The notes: generated by a model not told the origin, from the letters alone. A stretch of 46,841 bases of DNA from Micropruina sp. (GCA_016711105.1 JADJTO010000015.1:1-46841); one strand, 5' to 3'. Counted from the stretch's first letter, positions 1-9,200 are shown. Translations and numbers: made by a program.

Positions 1-2
1 TG

Positions 3-65
3 GTCTACCTGACCGTGCACCACAAGCGCGAGGCACTCCAGGTGGGCCTGCCCGGCAGCGTCTGA
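3..65 (+). CDS. C-terminal end of a gene entering from the left (unidentified)
   Basis: An open frame runs in from the window edge and ends at a TGA at 63-65, giving about 20 codons ending in LQVGLPGSV. The piece is too short to assign to a family. It stops just before a pair of short direct repeats that could belong to an insertion-sequence end, so it may be the tail of a transposase, but that is only inference. The opposite strand cannot be excluded. Confidence 0.3.
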   Translation, partial: VYLTVHHKREALQVGLPGSV

Positions 66-72
66 GGAGCAT

Positions 73-98
73 CAGTCCCCATTAATCGGACAGTCCCC
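73..98. repeat. Direct repeat CAGTCCCC x2, possible insertion-sequence end
   Basis: The octamer CAGTCCCC occurs at 73-80 and again at 91-98, separated by ATTAATCGGA. Spaced short direct repeats like these are often transposase-binding sites near IS termini. The position between a gene end and a transposase remnant fits this, but no matching opposite end was found in the window. Confidence 0.25.
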
Positions 99-177
99 TT
101 CGCCCTCATCTGTTTCCCGGATGCTTGGCGGGTTCGGGGTGCTTTCTTGGCCGTGGTCAAGGTCAAGTGCTGGCTGG

Positions 178-420
178 TCAGGTGCTCGATTGGTCGATCT
201 CCACGAACCCAGCGTCGCGTCGTCCCAAACCGGCGAACGTCCGGATCGGGATCTGGTGCTTCAACAACGACCCGGGCTTGGTGTGCGGGCGGCCCCGGGC
301 AGTCACCAGCGTCCGCTCGGCGGCGAGCGTCCGGTCGATCGTGGCCGCCGGCACACCGGCCAGTAACGCCGAACCGGAGAAACCATCTGAGGCAACGAAG
401 CCCTCCGCTCGGAGGGTCTG
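178..420 (-). pseudogene. Remnant of an integrase-catalytic-core (DDE) transposase
   Basis: The minus-strand frame contains, in order, AATIDRTLAAER, HTKPGSLLKHQIPIRTF and GFVEID. From memory these match the linker and the start of the catalytic core of a widespread actinobacterial DDE transposase family (core usually beginning HTKPGSLLK...IPIRT...PGFVEIDLVGH). The frame stops right after the first catalytic-core strand, and neither the rest of the DDE core nor the N-terminal helix-turn-helix region is present. It is therefore a broken fragment and marks an old insertion site at the edge of the conserved block. Confidence 0.55.
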
Positions 421-500
421 ACGTGAGTCACCTCGAACCCTAGCCAGGATCTCCCTAGCGTTGCTATTTTTGGACAACCCCGACGCTAAAGGAGGACGCA

Positions 501-968
501 ATGGCGAGTAGGTCTTCTTCCACTCCTAAGGGCTTCCAAGTCTTTTCTCCATCAGGGCACTGTGCATCCTGGCTGCGACAGGGCTGCTCTTCCCTTGCGT
601 TGCCGGGCGCCCCGATCCCCGGGGAGACAACCAGCTCCTTCGTCGCTTCCAGGGATGGTGAGACTCTTCGCTATGCAAAGGATTTGATCCTGCCTATCCA
701 GGACGGGAAGTCAGCTGTGACCTGGCGATCTTCACCGCTGAGGATCGGTTCCGACGAGGTCGTTGGGGGCGTTGCCTTTGTGTATGACGTCGGCGGAGAC
801 GTGCAGGTGTCGAATGTGGAAGCCGTGCCTGTGACAACAATTGATGGGGTGGTGTTGGAGGTGCGGTTCAACGCGACCGCGGGTCAGGCAGACTCGACGC
901 TGCGCGTTTTTGAGGCCAGCGCGGTCGTCAAGCTCAAAAGTGAGGTCCCTGATGAACCGAACGCGTAG
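501..968 (+). CDS. Small hypothetical protein, possibly exported (N-terminus probably out of frame)
   Basis: This 155-residue frame starts at an ATG with a very strong ribosome binding site (AAAGGAGG at 488-495). I do not recognise a family. The C-terminal 110 residues look like a beta-rich domain with alternating Val/Thr strands. The annotated N-terminus is Ser/Cys-rich and unconvincing, but the +1 frame between about 545 and 605 encodes FSIRALCILAATGLLFPC, a hydrophobic segment ending in a possible lipobox cysteine. One missing base before it and one extra G in the GGG run near 605 would splice that segment onto APIPGETTSSF. The real product may thus be a lipoprotein or secreted protein. 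Base composition is visibly less GC-rich than the neighbours, fitting an acquired gene beside transposase debris. Confidence 0.5.
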   Translation: MASRSSSTPKGFQVFSPSGHCASWLRQGCSSLALPGAPIPGETTSSFVASRDGETLRYAKDLILPIQDGKSAVTWRSSPLRIGSDEVVGGVAFVYDVGGDVQVSNVEAVPVTTIDGVVLEVRFNATAGQADSTLRVFEASAVVKLKSEVPDEPNA

Positions 969-1195
969 TCGTCGACTCAACGGGCGAGTGCGGTATCAAC
1001 TCTCAAAACACCCCGGCGCCAGCGCGTAGTTCCGGTCTCATTCGTGGCTGGCCTTGGTGGCGCGAGACTCCTTTACAGCTCGGGTGGAGTGGACTGTGGC
1101 ACGCCGATGATGCGGCTCGGCGAGGTCGGGAACCGGACTTGGCGGCCACCAGGAACTGCCCAGCGACAGCCAGACAAGATAAATCCCCCCTGAGG

Positions 1196-2374
1196 TCATG
1201 GGATTGGCCCGTGGCGATCAGCAGGCCGCGGGTCGCTGAGTCGGTGGGGTGTTCCTCTCCCGAACACCCAGGGGTGCACCACGATGTCGACCCGCTGGAA
1301 CTCCTTGATCTCGGTGTACCCGCAGGTGGCCAACGCCCGCCGCAGCGCACCGGTCAGGTTCATCGTGCCGTCGGGCGTGTGCGAGGGCCCGTTGATGATC
1401 TCCTCCAGGGTGCCGATGCGACCGAACTTGACCCGCTCACCGCGAGGCAGGGTCGGATGCCAGGCCTCGGGGCCCCAGTGGTAGCCCCGTCCGGGCGCTT
1501 CGTGGGCCCGGGCCAGCGGAGTGCCGACCATGACCGCGTCGGCGCCGCAGGCCAGGGCCTTGGCAATGTCCCCGGAGCGGCCCAGAGCGCCGTCGGCGAT
1601 GACGTGAACGTAGCGTCCGCCCGACTCGTCCAGATAGTCACGGCGAGCCTCGGCCACATCGGCCACGGCGGAAGCCATCGGCACCTCAACCCCCAACACG
1701 TTTCGGGTGCGCTTGGTGGCACCGCCGCCGAAACCGACCAGCACGCCGGCGGCACCCGTCCGCATCAAATGCAGCGCAGCCTGATAGGTGGCGCAGCCAC
1801 CGACGATCACGGGCACGTCCAGCTCGTAGATGAACTGCTTGAGGTTCAGCGGCTCGTCGGCGGCAGAGACGTGTTCGGCCGACACGGTGGTGCCCCGGAT
1901 CACGAAGAAGTCGATCCCGGCCGCCTCGACCACACCCGCGAAGGCGCGACAGTTCTCCGGCGACAACGAGCCGGCCGCCGGCACTCCGGCCGCCCGCAGC
2001 TCGCGCAGGCGCTCGGTGATCAACTCACCCTTGATCGGTTCGGTGTAGATCTCCTGCATCCGGATCGTCGCCTGCACCTGATCCTCGATCGAGGCCAGCT
2101 CTTCGAGCAGCGGCTCCGGGTCGGCGTAGCGACACCACAGCCCTTCCAGGTTGAGCACGCCCAAACCGCCCAGGCGTCCGAAGGCGATCGCGGTGGCCGG
2201 CGCCATCACCGAATCCTGGGGCGCGGCGACAATCGGGAACTCGAAGTTGAGCGCGTCGATCCGCCAGCTCAACTTCACGTCTTCGATGTGCCGGGTACGT
2301 CGGGTCGGCACGATGGCGATGTCATCGAAGCCGTACACCGGGGTTGCTCGTTTGGCCCGCCCGATCTCGATCAT
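1196..2374 (-). CDS. guaB3: GuaB3-type IMP dehydrogenase family protein
   Basis: A 392-residue (beta/alpha)8 protein of the IMPDH/GMP reductase family without CBS domains, the GuaB3 type found beside guaB in actinobacteria. GuaB-like landmarks are APQDSVMAP (about 51-59), VGGCATY (191-197) and DGALGRSGDIAKALACGADAVMVG. The loop corresponding to the catalytic GSICTTR of GuaB reads GGGATKRTR (about 216-224) and has no cysteine, so IMP dehydrogenation by the usual covalent mechanism is doubtful. A regulatory or GMP-reductase-like role is possible. The start is supported by AAAGGAG seven bases upstream. It lies 19 bases downstream of guaB and is surely cotranscribed with it. The last roughly 20 residues extend beyond what I expect of the family. 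Confidence 0.85.
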   Translation of the reverse strand: MIEIGRAKRATPVYGFDDIAIVPTRRTRHIEDVKLSWRIDALNFEFPIVAAPQDSVMAPATAIAFGRLGGLGVLNLEGLWCRYADPEPLLEELASIEDQVQATIRMQEIYTEPIKGELITERLRELRAAGVPAAGSLSPENCRAFAGVVEAAGIDFFVIRGTTVSAEHVSAADEPLNLKQFIYELDVPVIVGGCATYQAALHLMRTGAAGVLVGFGGGATKRTRNVLGVEVPMASAVADVAEARRDYLDESGGRYVHVIADGALGRSGDIAKALACGADAVMVGTPLARAHEAPGRGYHWGPEAWHPTLPRGERVKFGRIGTLEEIINGPSHTPDGTMNLTGALRRALATCGYTEIKEFQRVDIVVHPWVFGRGTPHRLSDPRPADRHGPIP

Positions 2375-2393
2375 GGCTGTGCTCCTTTGCGAG

Positions 2394-3922
2394 TCAGGAC
2401 TGAGAGGAATAGTTGGGTGCCTCGATGGTCATCTGGATGTCGTGCGGGTGGGATTCACGTAGCCCCGCCGACGTGATCCGGACGAAGCGGCCGCGCTCGT
2501 GCAACTCGGGGATGGTCGCGGCGCCGGTGTAGAACATCGACTGCCGCAAGCCTCCGATCAACTGATACGCCACCGCCGACAGCGGCCCGCGGAAGGAGAC
2601 CTGGCCTTCGATCCCCTCCGGGATCAGCTTGTCGTCGCTGGCCACATCGCCCTGGAAGTAGCGGTCCTTGGAGTAGGACGCCTGGCGTCCGCGCTTGGCC
2701 ATCGCCCCCAGCGAACCCATCCCCCGGTAGGACTTGAACTGTTTGCCGTTGATGAACACCAGTTCGCCCGGGCTCTCCTCACAGCCGGCCAGCAAGGAGC
2801 CGAGCATCACCGTGTCCGCCCCGGCGACGAGCGCCTTGGCGATGTCGCCGGAGTACTGCAGGCCACCGTCCCCGATCACGGGAACCCCGGCCGGACGGCA
2901 GGCGCGGGCCACGTCGTGGATCGCGGTCACCTGCGGCACGCCGACCCCGGCCACCACCCGGGTGGTGCAGATCGAACCCGGCCCGACCCCGACCTTGACC
3001 CCGTCCGCTCCGGCCTGGACCAGCGCCGCGGCACCGGCGTAGGTGGCGACGTTGCCGCCGATGATGTCCACCTCGGCGGCCGCCGGCTCAGCCTTCAGCC
3101 GGGCGATCATCTCCAGCACGCCCCGCGAATGCCCGTGGGCGGTGTCCACCACGAGGGCGTCCACGCCGGCGTCGACCAGCATCATGGCCCGCTCCCAGGC
3201 GTCCCCGAAGTAGCCGATGGCTGCGCCCACCCGGAGCCGGCCGTGCGGGTCCTTGGAGGCCAGCGGGTACTGGTCGGACTTGACGAAGTCTTTGAGCGTG
3301 ATCAGCCCGCGCAGCTTGCCGTCGGCATCCACCAGCGGCAGCTTCTCGATCTTGTGCTTGGCCAACAGCCGCAAAGCTTCGTCGCCGTGGATCCCGGGCC
3401 AACCGGTGACCAGCGGCATGGGCGTCATCACGTCGCCCACCAGCCGCTCCGGATCGTCCTCGAAGCGCATGTCGCGGTTGGTCACGATGCCGAGCAGCCG
3501 CAGCTGTGCGTCCACCACAGGCACGCCCGAAATCCGGAACAGCCCGCAGAGTTCGTCGACCTCGCGGATCGTGGCCTCGGGCGAAATGGTGATCGGCTGA
3601 TCGATCATGCCCGCCTCGACCGCTTCACCCGATCGACCTGGGTGGCTTGCTCTTCGGCGGGAAGGTTGCGGTGCAGGATGCCCATGCCGCCTTCGCGGGC
3701 CATGGCGATGGCCATCCGAGACTCGGTGACGGTGTCCATCGCCGAGCTGATCAAGGGGATCCTCACCTGGATCCGCTTGGAGAGCCAGGTGGTGGTGTCC
3801 ACCTCGGAGGGAATGATGTCGCTCTGATTGGGCTGGAGCAGGACATCATCGAAGGTCAAGCCCAACGCCGCGAAGGGTGCCGGAACACCCGCCGGGGTCA
3901 GATCAGCAGAGCCCAGGGGCAT
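2394..3922 (-). CDS. guaB: IMP dehydrogenase (one-base deletion in the read)
   Basis: IMP dehydrogenase oxidises IMP to XMP with NAD, the committed step of GMP synthesis, in the cytoplasm. The N-terminal part (LTFDDVLLQPNQSDIIPSEV, SSAMDTVTESRMAIAMA) and the large C-terminal part (two CBS domains, then the catalytic loop GPGSICTTR and DGGLQYSGDIAKAL) are both canonical. They lie in different frames: near 3608 the minus strand reads TCGAGGCGGGC where KRSEAGMIDQ needs TCGGAGGCGGGC. Restoring one G gives 509 residues, the normal length. The ATG at 3922 is preferred over the GTG at 3928 because GAGG lies seven bases upstream of it. The gene is essential in most bacteria, so sequencing error is likelier than a pseudogene. 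It is followed by guaB3. Confidence 0.9.
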
Positions 3923-3953
3923 GTCCACACCTCACGTCCGAGACAGAACGGCC

Positions 3954-3959
3954 AGTCTA
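3954..3959 (-). promoter_or_regulatory. Candidate -10 element for guaB
   Basis: On the minus strand TAGACT lies about 30 bases upstream of the guaB start and matches the actinobacterial -10 pattern TANNNT. No good -35 is seen at normal spacing, so this is a weak call. Confidence 0.25.
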
Positions 3960-4000
3960 GCCTCAGCCGGGCGTCGTCCCGACGCGGGCCCTTAACCCGA

Positions 4001-4880
4001 TCAGGAGAGGTCCCCGAGGGCGCCGGCGAGGTGCGGACGGGTGAAGCTGAAGCCCGAATCCAGCAGCCGCCGCGGCAACGCCCGGGTACCACTGAGGAGT
4101 GCCTCCTCGACCAACTCGGAACCGAACAGCACCCGCAACGCCAACGTCGGAATCGGCATCAACGCCGGACGCTTGAGGTGCGCGGCGAACTGTCTGGTGA
4201 ACTCCTCGTTGGTGACCGGGTTTGGGCCGACCAGGTTGACCGGGCCGGTCACGGCTGAGCTGAGCAGGAACAGCACCGCGTTGACGTAATCGGTCTGGTG
4301 GATCCAGGAGACGAACTGTCGACCGTCGCCGATCCGTCCGCCGAGGCCCAGCTTGAACGGAAGCCACTGTTTGCCCAGGTACCCCCCGGTCGGGGTCAGC
4401 ACCTGACCGGTGCGCAGGTGCGTGGTGGCTACCGGCGCGTCGGCCGCGGACGCCTCCCACTCGACCACCAGGTCAGCCAGGTAGCCCGTGCCCGCGGGAC
4501 TGTCCTCGTCCCGGATCTCTTCACCGGAGTTGCCGTAGAAGCCGACCGCGGAGCCGTTCAGTAAGCGCTGGCAGCGACCGTCGGACCCGGAGGTGACTGA
4601 CCAGGGTGCGTGTGGTGGTGACTCGTGAGCTGCGCAGTTCGTCCTTGCGCTGCGGCGTCCACCGGGCATCGGCGATCCCCGCGCCACAGAAGTTGATCAC
4701 CGCCTCGACGTCGTCGAGGCCCGCGTCCCGGATCTTCCCGCGGCCCGGATCCCACTGCCGCTCCCCCGCGCCGTTCGCCGGACGTCGCACCAGGCGCAGC
4801 ACCTGATGCCCGCGATGGTGCAACTCGTTGACCACCCGAGTGCCGAGCAGTCCTGAACTTCCGGCCACCGCAATGCGCAT
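4001..4880 (-). CDS. TIGR01777-family NAD-dependent epimerase-like oxidoreductase (frameshift in the read)
   Basis: This is an extended short-chain dehydrogenase of the YfcH/SDR39U1 type, whose substrate is unknown. The N-terminal frame has the Rossmann motif AVAGSSGLLGTRVVNELHHR, then VINFCGAGIADARWTPQRK. The C-terminal frame has LLNGSAVGFYGNSGEE, RTGQVL, FVSWIHQTDYV and GPVNLVGPNPVTNEEF. The family's usual TRTLV...LLNGSAVGFYG junction is interrupted near 4560-4570. Removing one base gives about 292 residues, the expected length. It follows the mannosyltransferase genes by 36 bases and may share their transcript, but no functional link is evident. Confidence 0.8.
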
Positions 4881-4916
4881 GTGCTGAGTCTTCCACGGCG
4901 CACAAAGCGGGTCGCG

Positions 4917-6377
4917 CTACGGAAGCCGGACCTGCCTGAGCCAGCTTCTAGCCGCCAGGGCCGCCACGAGCCCCACGCCCACCGCCACCCACTGCGGCCA
5001 GCTGTAGGTGAACTGGATCACGGAGGCGACCAGATAGCCGGTCAGCACGTGCAGCAGCACCAGGTTGGTGCGTGGACGCAGCCGCGCACAGGCGAGCAAC
5101 GCCACCGAGAGCACGAGGTACCAGGGTTGAGTGGCCTGACCCGTGAGCACGACCAGCACCGACCCCCAGGCGAGAATGCCGATCGGATCGGCGGCGCGAA
5201 ACAGCAGCAAGGCCACCATCGCGGCCAGCGAGGTGAGGGCCACGACGGCGAAGATGCCGTCGAACAGGGCCGTCTCCGCCGCCTCAGTTGCCGGGTTGAT
5301 GATCGCCGCGGCCGCCTCGAAGAGCAGGAAGGTGGGTGAAATGGTGCCCGCCCGTCCGGCCTGGCCGAGCCAGGCGGTCCAGCCGAAGCCCCACCCGCTG
5401 GCCAGCGAGGTGCCGATGAACACGGCGATGGCGACCAATCCCGCCACAGCGCTTCGCCAGCCCAACAGCCCTATCCGGGGCCAGCCGGCCAGCGCGCGCA
5501 ACCGCGCAAGGACGGGCCAGCCCGCCACCGCCACCACGGCCAAGCCGGATTGCTGTTTGAGGCCCATCGCGAGCCCCACCACCATCGGCGCCAACACCAG
5601 GCTGACCCACCAGGAGGGGTAGCGGGTAGCCAGCCACAGCGCCAGAGCGACGACGCCAGCCATCAGGGCGTCATTGTGGGCGCCGCCGACAAAATGCAGG
5701 ACCAGCAACGGGTTCAATACCCCGAGCCAGACCACCCAGTCCGGATCGGTCCGCAGAGCCCGCGCGATGCCCGGCAAACAGGCCAGCAGCAGGGCCACCC
5801 CGACCAGGGCCACCACCCGCTGGCCGACCATGCCGAAGTAGGGATCCAACCCCATCAGCTCGACCCCCAGCCGGTTCGTCAACAGGGTGAGCGGCGGATA
5901 GGCGACCCCGTGTCCCTGCCAGAAGGGGTCGACCGAGGCCGCGTACGGGCCCCCGGCGCCGCCGAGGCCGACCCGGTAGGGATCCTGGCCGAGGTGGGCG
6001 ATCCAGCCGGCATCGGCGTAGAGCCAGGGGTCCGCGCTCAGCGTGGGCGGCAGAAAGAGCAGCGGCAGACCCCAGACGGCGAGCAGTAACCCCGCCCTCA
6101 GCCCGGGGTGTTGCTGCCCGGGTTCTCCCGGACGAGGGGCGGCCAGCCACCAGGCCACGATCAGGACGACCAACCCGGTGGCGGTCAGCGCCTCGGCCAG
6201 ATGCTGATCGATCGCCTGGCCGAGCAGCCGGAGCGGGGGCCAGGGCCAGCCGTCCGGGTTTTCGGCGTAGTGGTGGCTGGATTGCCCGATGCCGGCCAGC
6301 GCCGCGCCCAGCGCACCAAGGGCCGCGGACGGGCTGGTCAGCGTGCGTCGTATGGTCGGCGTGAGTTTCAGGGTCAT
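4917..6377 (-). CDS. MptB-like polyprenol-phosphomannose-dependent alpha-1,6-mannosyltransferase (copy 1)
   Basis: A 486-residue membrane protein with about 12 hydrophobic segments. It resembles the MptA/MptB GT-C family, which adds mannose from polyprenyl-phosphomannose to lipoglycan or polysaccharide on the outer face of the membrane. Supporting motifs are LSADPWLYADAGWI (early acidic loop), GVAYPPLTLL, LNPLLVLHFVGGAHNDALMAG and the LKQQSGLAVVAVAGW segment. It is a close paralogue of the next upstream gene and starts three bases after that gene's stop, so the two are cotranscribed. The exact acceptor cannot be told from the sequence. It is intact, unlike its neighbour. Confidence 0.75.
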   Translation of the reverse strand: MTLKLTPTIRRTLTSPSAALGALGAALAGIGQSSHHYAENPDGWPWPPLRLLGQAIDQHLAEALTATGLVVLIVAWWLAAPRPGEPGQQHPGLRAGLLLAVWGLPLLFLPPTLSADPWLYADAGWIAHLGQDPYRVGLGGAGGPYAASVDPFWQGHGVAYPPLTLLTNRLGVELMGLDPYFGMVGQRVVALVGVALLLACLPGIARALRTDPDWVVWLGVLNPLLVLHFVGGAHNDALMAGVVALALWLATRYPSWWVSLVLAPMVVGLAMGLKQQSGLAVVAVAGWPVLARLRALAGWPRIGLLGWRSAVAGLVAIAVFIGTSLASGWGFGWTAWLGQAGRAGTISPTFLLFEAAAAIINPATEAAETALFDGIFAVVALTSLAAMVALLLFRAADPIGILAWGSVLVVLTGQATQPWYLVLSVALLACARLRPRTNLVLLHVLTGYLVASVIQFTYSWPQWVAVGVGLVAALAARSWLRQVRLP

Positions 6378-6380
6378 CGG

Positions 6381-7758
6381 TCAGGGCATCGTGTGCCAGA
6401 CGACGGTCTGGATCGAGTTCCAGACCACGAAGGCGATCGCAAAGCCTTCCACCCAGCGTTCCTGGCGTCGGGTGAGGGCGACCAGCGCCAACAATGCCAG
6501 GCTCCACGGGATGTACCAGGGGTGCAGGGATTGGCCCAGCACCGAGACCGCCAGCGAGCCCCAAGCGACGGCGTGCAGCGGGCGGTCGCTGAAGCGCAGC
6601 ACCACCCAGGCAAGAGTGGCCAGCAGCGTGAGCCCGGAGAGCGCGCCGATGACGCTGACGAAGCCGGACGCATCACCGCCCAGCGCACCGATCAGCAGCG
6701 CCCCCAGCTCGCCCACCACCGAGAACGGGCCGGGGTGCCGGTGATGCCCATCAGGTCGAGCCAGCCGGTCCAGCCGAAGCCCAGCCCACTGCCCAGGGAG
6801 CCGGCGACGAACACCGCGACCGCGATGGTGGCCGCGAGAGCCGTCCGCCAACCCAGGAGCCAGACCCGCCGAACCGGGCCGAGACTGGCCAGGGTGCCTG
6901 CTATCGGCAGCCCAGCGGTAGCCAACACGGCCAGGCCGGCTTGTTGCTTGGCCAGCATCGCCACCCGACCAGGAGCGGACCAAGCAGCAACCCGAAGGCC
7001 CAGTGCGGACGGCGCAGCGCCACCCACAGCGCGGTCATCGCCAAGCCGACCATGAGGGCGTCGTTGTGCGCTCCCCCGACGAAATGGACGATCAGCAGCG
7101 GGTTGAGCAGGCCGAGCCACAGCGCCCGATCCCCGGGGACCCCGAGCCGCCGGGCCAGGCTGGGCAGGGTCAGGGCGATCAGGGCAACCCCGGCCAGGGC
7201 GGGCAACCGCATCGCCACCACCGACCAGTACGGATCGGCCCCCGTGGCGGCCACCACCGCCTGCGCCACCAACAACGAGCCGGGCGGGTAGGCCACCCCA
7301 TTCCCGGCCCACAGTGGGTCGACCAGGGGCGCGAAGGGCCCGCCGGCGCCGGTCAGGCCGACCAGATAGGGGTCGGCCCCGGTCTGCAGGATCCAGCCCA
7401 GATCGGCGTACAGGACGGCATCGGCGCTCAGGATCGGCGGCGCCAGCAGCAGTGGAGCCGACCAGATCGCCAGCGTGACCAGCACTCCGGACCGGAGTCC
7501 GGCCTCGGGCTGGTGACCCGCTGGCCCGCTCGGTCGCAGCGACCACCACGCCGCGCAGAGCAGCACGACGCCAGCCACGATCACCACCCAGTCCAGGGGC
7601 TGTGGCAGGCTCGCTCCGATCGCCCGGACGACCGGGTTGGGCCAGCCGTCCGCGCCGTGGCTGAACTCGGGATGGCAGCTGCCCCAGGCGATCAGCGCCG
7701 AGCCGAGAAAGCCGGACGCTCGCGGGTGGCTGCGAATGACCGCTGGCAACGGCCTCAT
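6381..7758 (-). CDS. MptB-like mannosyltransferase (copy 2; two one-base deletions in the read)
   Basis: Three consecutive frames together spell a homologue of copy 1: LSADAVLYADLGWI, NGVAYPPGSLL, LLNPLLIVHFVGGAHNDALM, then LAKQQAGLAVLATAGLPIAG, then SLHPWYIPWSLALLALVAL. The first break is near 6964-6968: adding a G to the GGG run gives LLVGVAMLAKQQ, matching VVGLAMGLKQQ of copy 1. The second is near 6731-6737: adding a C to the CCCC run gives GITGTPGPFSVV. The repaired protein has 459 residues. Its ATG overlaps the stop of the upstream glycosyltransferase-PqqD gene (ATGA), showing translational coupling. The product is probably a polytopic membrane GT-C enzyme using polyprenyl-phosphomannose. 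Confidence 0.7.
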
Positions 7759-9200
7759 CCGGCACCCTCGGCCGCATCGGTCTCGGCACCCACGGCATCG
7801 AACAGTCCCGCCCGAAGCAGCTGGTCGAGGGTCGCCTCAATCTGTTCCCGAGCTTCTGCCGGCGGGTTCTCGAAGTGCGCCAGGACCCGGTCCACAACCT
7901 CGTCCCGGGGGGCGCCGTGCTCGCCCAGCACCTCCCAGAGCAGGTCGGCCGGTGACTCCAGAGCCAGCACCGGCCCGCCGGGAAGGCTGGCGCCGATCAG
8001 CACGTCGTCGTCGTCGATCCAGGCAGCTCGCGCCGAACGGACGATCCGAGTCGGGCCGGCGTCGGAGTCTGGCTGGCTGGGCGGCAACTCGGGGCTTGCG
8101 ACCGCCAGCACCACCCGGCCCCACAGCGGATGCTCCAGCGCCCCCGGGCGGCGAGCCCAGCCGATTCGGATCAGAGCCTCGGCCAACTGCTCGGGCTGCG
8201 TCGTCCCGATCCGCAGTTCGTCACCGGGCGGAGCCTCGAGCCGGGTCACGGCCAGGCCGATGTCGCGGCCGAGGCAGGCGATCGCGGCGGCGTGCAGGGT
8301 GGCTCGCTGCTCAGCCGTGAGGTCGACGCCTGCGCCGGCGAAGCCGGACGGCCCGCCGCGGGCCCATTTTCGGGCCAGGTAGGCGAAGTCCTCGTCCATG
8401 TCGAGCCGAAACGACTGGTAGTGCTGATCAAAGATGGTGTGGGCGTGCAGGCAGGTCCAACCGCGGTCTTGGACGCAGACCAGACGTCCGAAGGCGGAGC
8501 TGAAGAAGTCGTTGTGGTCGACCCGCTTCAGCCGCTGGTCGTAGCCGACGCCGCGAATCGACGCGGTCCGGGCCAGGTAGAAGTTGGGCACCTTGTAGAG
8601 CACGGGCAGGCCTTCGATCAGCGTGCCTTGGCGGAGTTTGGGCGTCCCTGGTTGGCCGAGCAGTGCTTGGCGGCTGTAGTCGACGTTGCTCAGCTGCGGC
8701 AGGTTGATCACTCGTCCGGCATAGACATCGACCTCGTTGTGGCGCTGCAGGTACCCGACCGCGCGGGCGATGTCGAAGTCAGGCAACAGGATGAAGTCGT
8801 CGTCGCACATCAGGACGAACTCGGTCTGCACGTGACTGAGCAACAGATTTCGTCCCGGGCCGATGCCGGAGTCGAAGGGCATGGTGAAGACAGTCACCTG
8901 CGGGTCGGTGATCCGGACGGGGTTGCGGCTGTCGTCGGCGATCAGCACCGGCCCAGCAAAGACCCGGGGCAAGCCGGCCAGGAATCGACCCAGAATGCGC
9001 GGGCGCTCGAAGGTCTTGGCCACGACGGTGACGTCTCCGCCCGCGTAGGCGGGCCTGCGGTGTCGGCTCGCGAGCAGGGCACCCACGGCGATTTCGGCGG
9101 CGACCAGGCTGTCGTAGCCGATTCGCAGGGGCCCCCTCAGCGGGGTCCCCAATCCTCGGCGCACGAGGCGCTCGATGCGTGTCGCGACCCGGCCCGGCAT
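7755..9200 (-). CDS. Glycosyltransferase (GT2-like, DDD motif) fused to a C-terminal PqqD-like domain
   Basis: The protein has 481 residues from the ATG at 9200. The frame stays open far upstream, but only as antisense of groEL. Residues about 55-300 form a GT-A-like fold: DVTVVAKTFERP, GPVLIADDSRNP, GIGPGRNLLL and the metal-binding MCDDDFILLPDF with DDD at 133-135. This resembles family-2 enzymes that transfer N-acetylhexosamines. Residues about 398-475 (DDDVLIGASLPG, ESPADLLWEVLGE, EQIEATLDQLLRAGLF) match the PqqD fold, a small winged-helix domain best known as the peptide chaperone of radical SAM RiPP systems. Its stop overlaps the next mannosyltransferase start. Acceptor and role are unknown; a part in envelope glycan synthesis is inferred from context. 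Confidence 0.7.
   Translation of the reverse strand: MPGRVATRIERLVRRGLGTPLRGPLRIGYDSLVAAEIAVGALLASRHRRPAYAGGDVTVVAKTFERPRILGRFLAGLPRVFAGPVLIADDSRNPVRITDPQVTVFTMPFDSGIGPGRNLLLSHVQTEFVLMCDDDFILLPDFDIARAVGYLQRHNEVDVYAGRVINLPQLSNVDYSRQALLGQPGTPKLRQGTLIEGLPVLYKVPNFYLARTASIRGVGYDQRLKRVDHNDFFSSAFGRLVCVQDRGWTCLHAHTIFDQHYQSFRLDMDEDFAYLARKWARGGPSGFAGAGVDLTAEQRATLHAAAIACLGRDIGLAVTRLEAPPGDELRIGTTQPEQLAEALIRIGWARRPGALEHPLWGRVVLAVASPELPPSQPDSDAGPTRIVRSARAAWIDDDDVLIGASLPGGPVLALESPADLLWEVLGEHGAPRDEVVDRVLAHFENPPAEAREQIEATLDQLLRAGLFDAVGAETDAAEGAG

Noticed and set aside
1139..2476. A 445-residue plus-strand frame over guaB3
   Set aside because: It is a mirror of guaB3 coding bias, His/Gly/Arg-rich, without a ribosome site or family. 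The same holds for 2499-3827, 9308-11182 and 24317-25933.
2394..3922. guaB, tsaD and acpS taken as pseudogenes
   Set aside because: They are essential in most bacteria, each has only one indel, and all motifs on both sides are intact. Read error explains them better.
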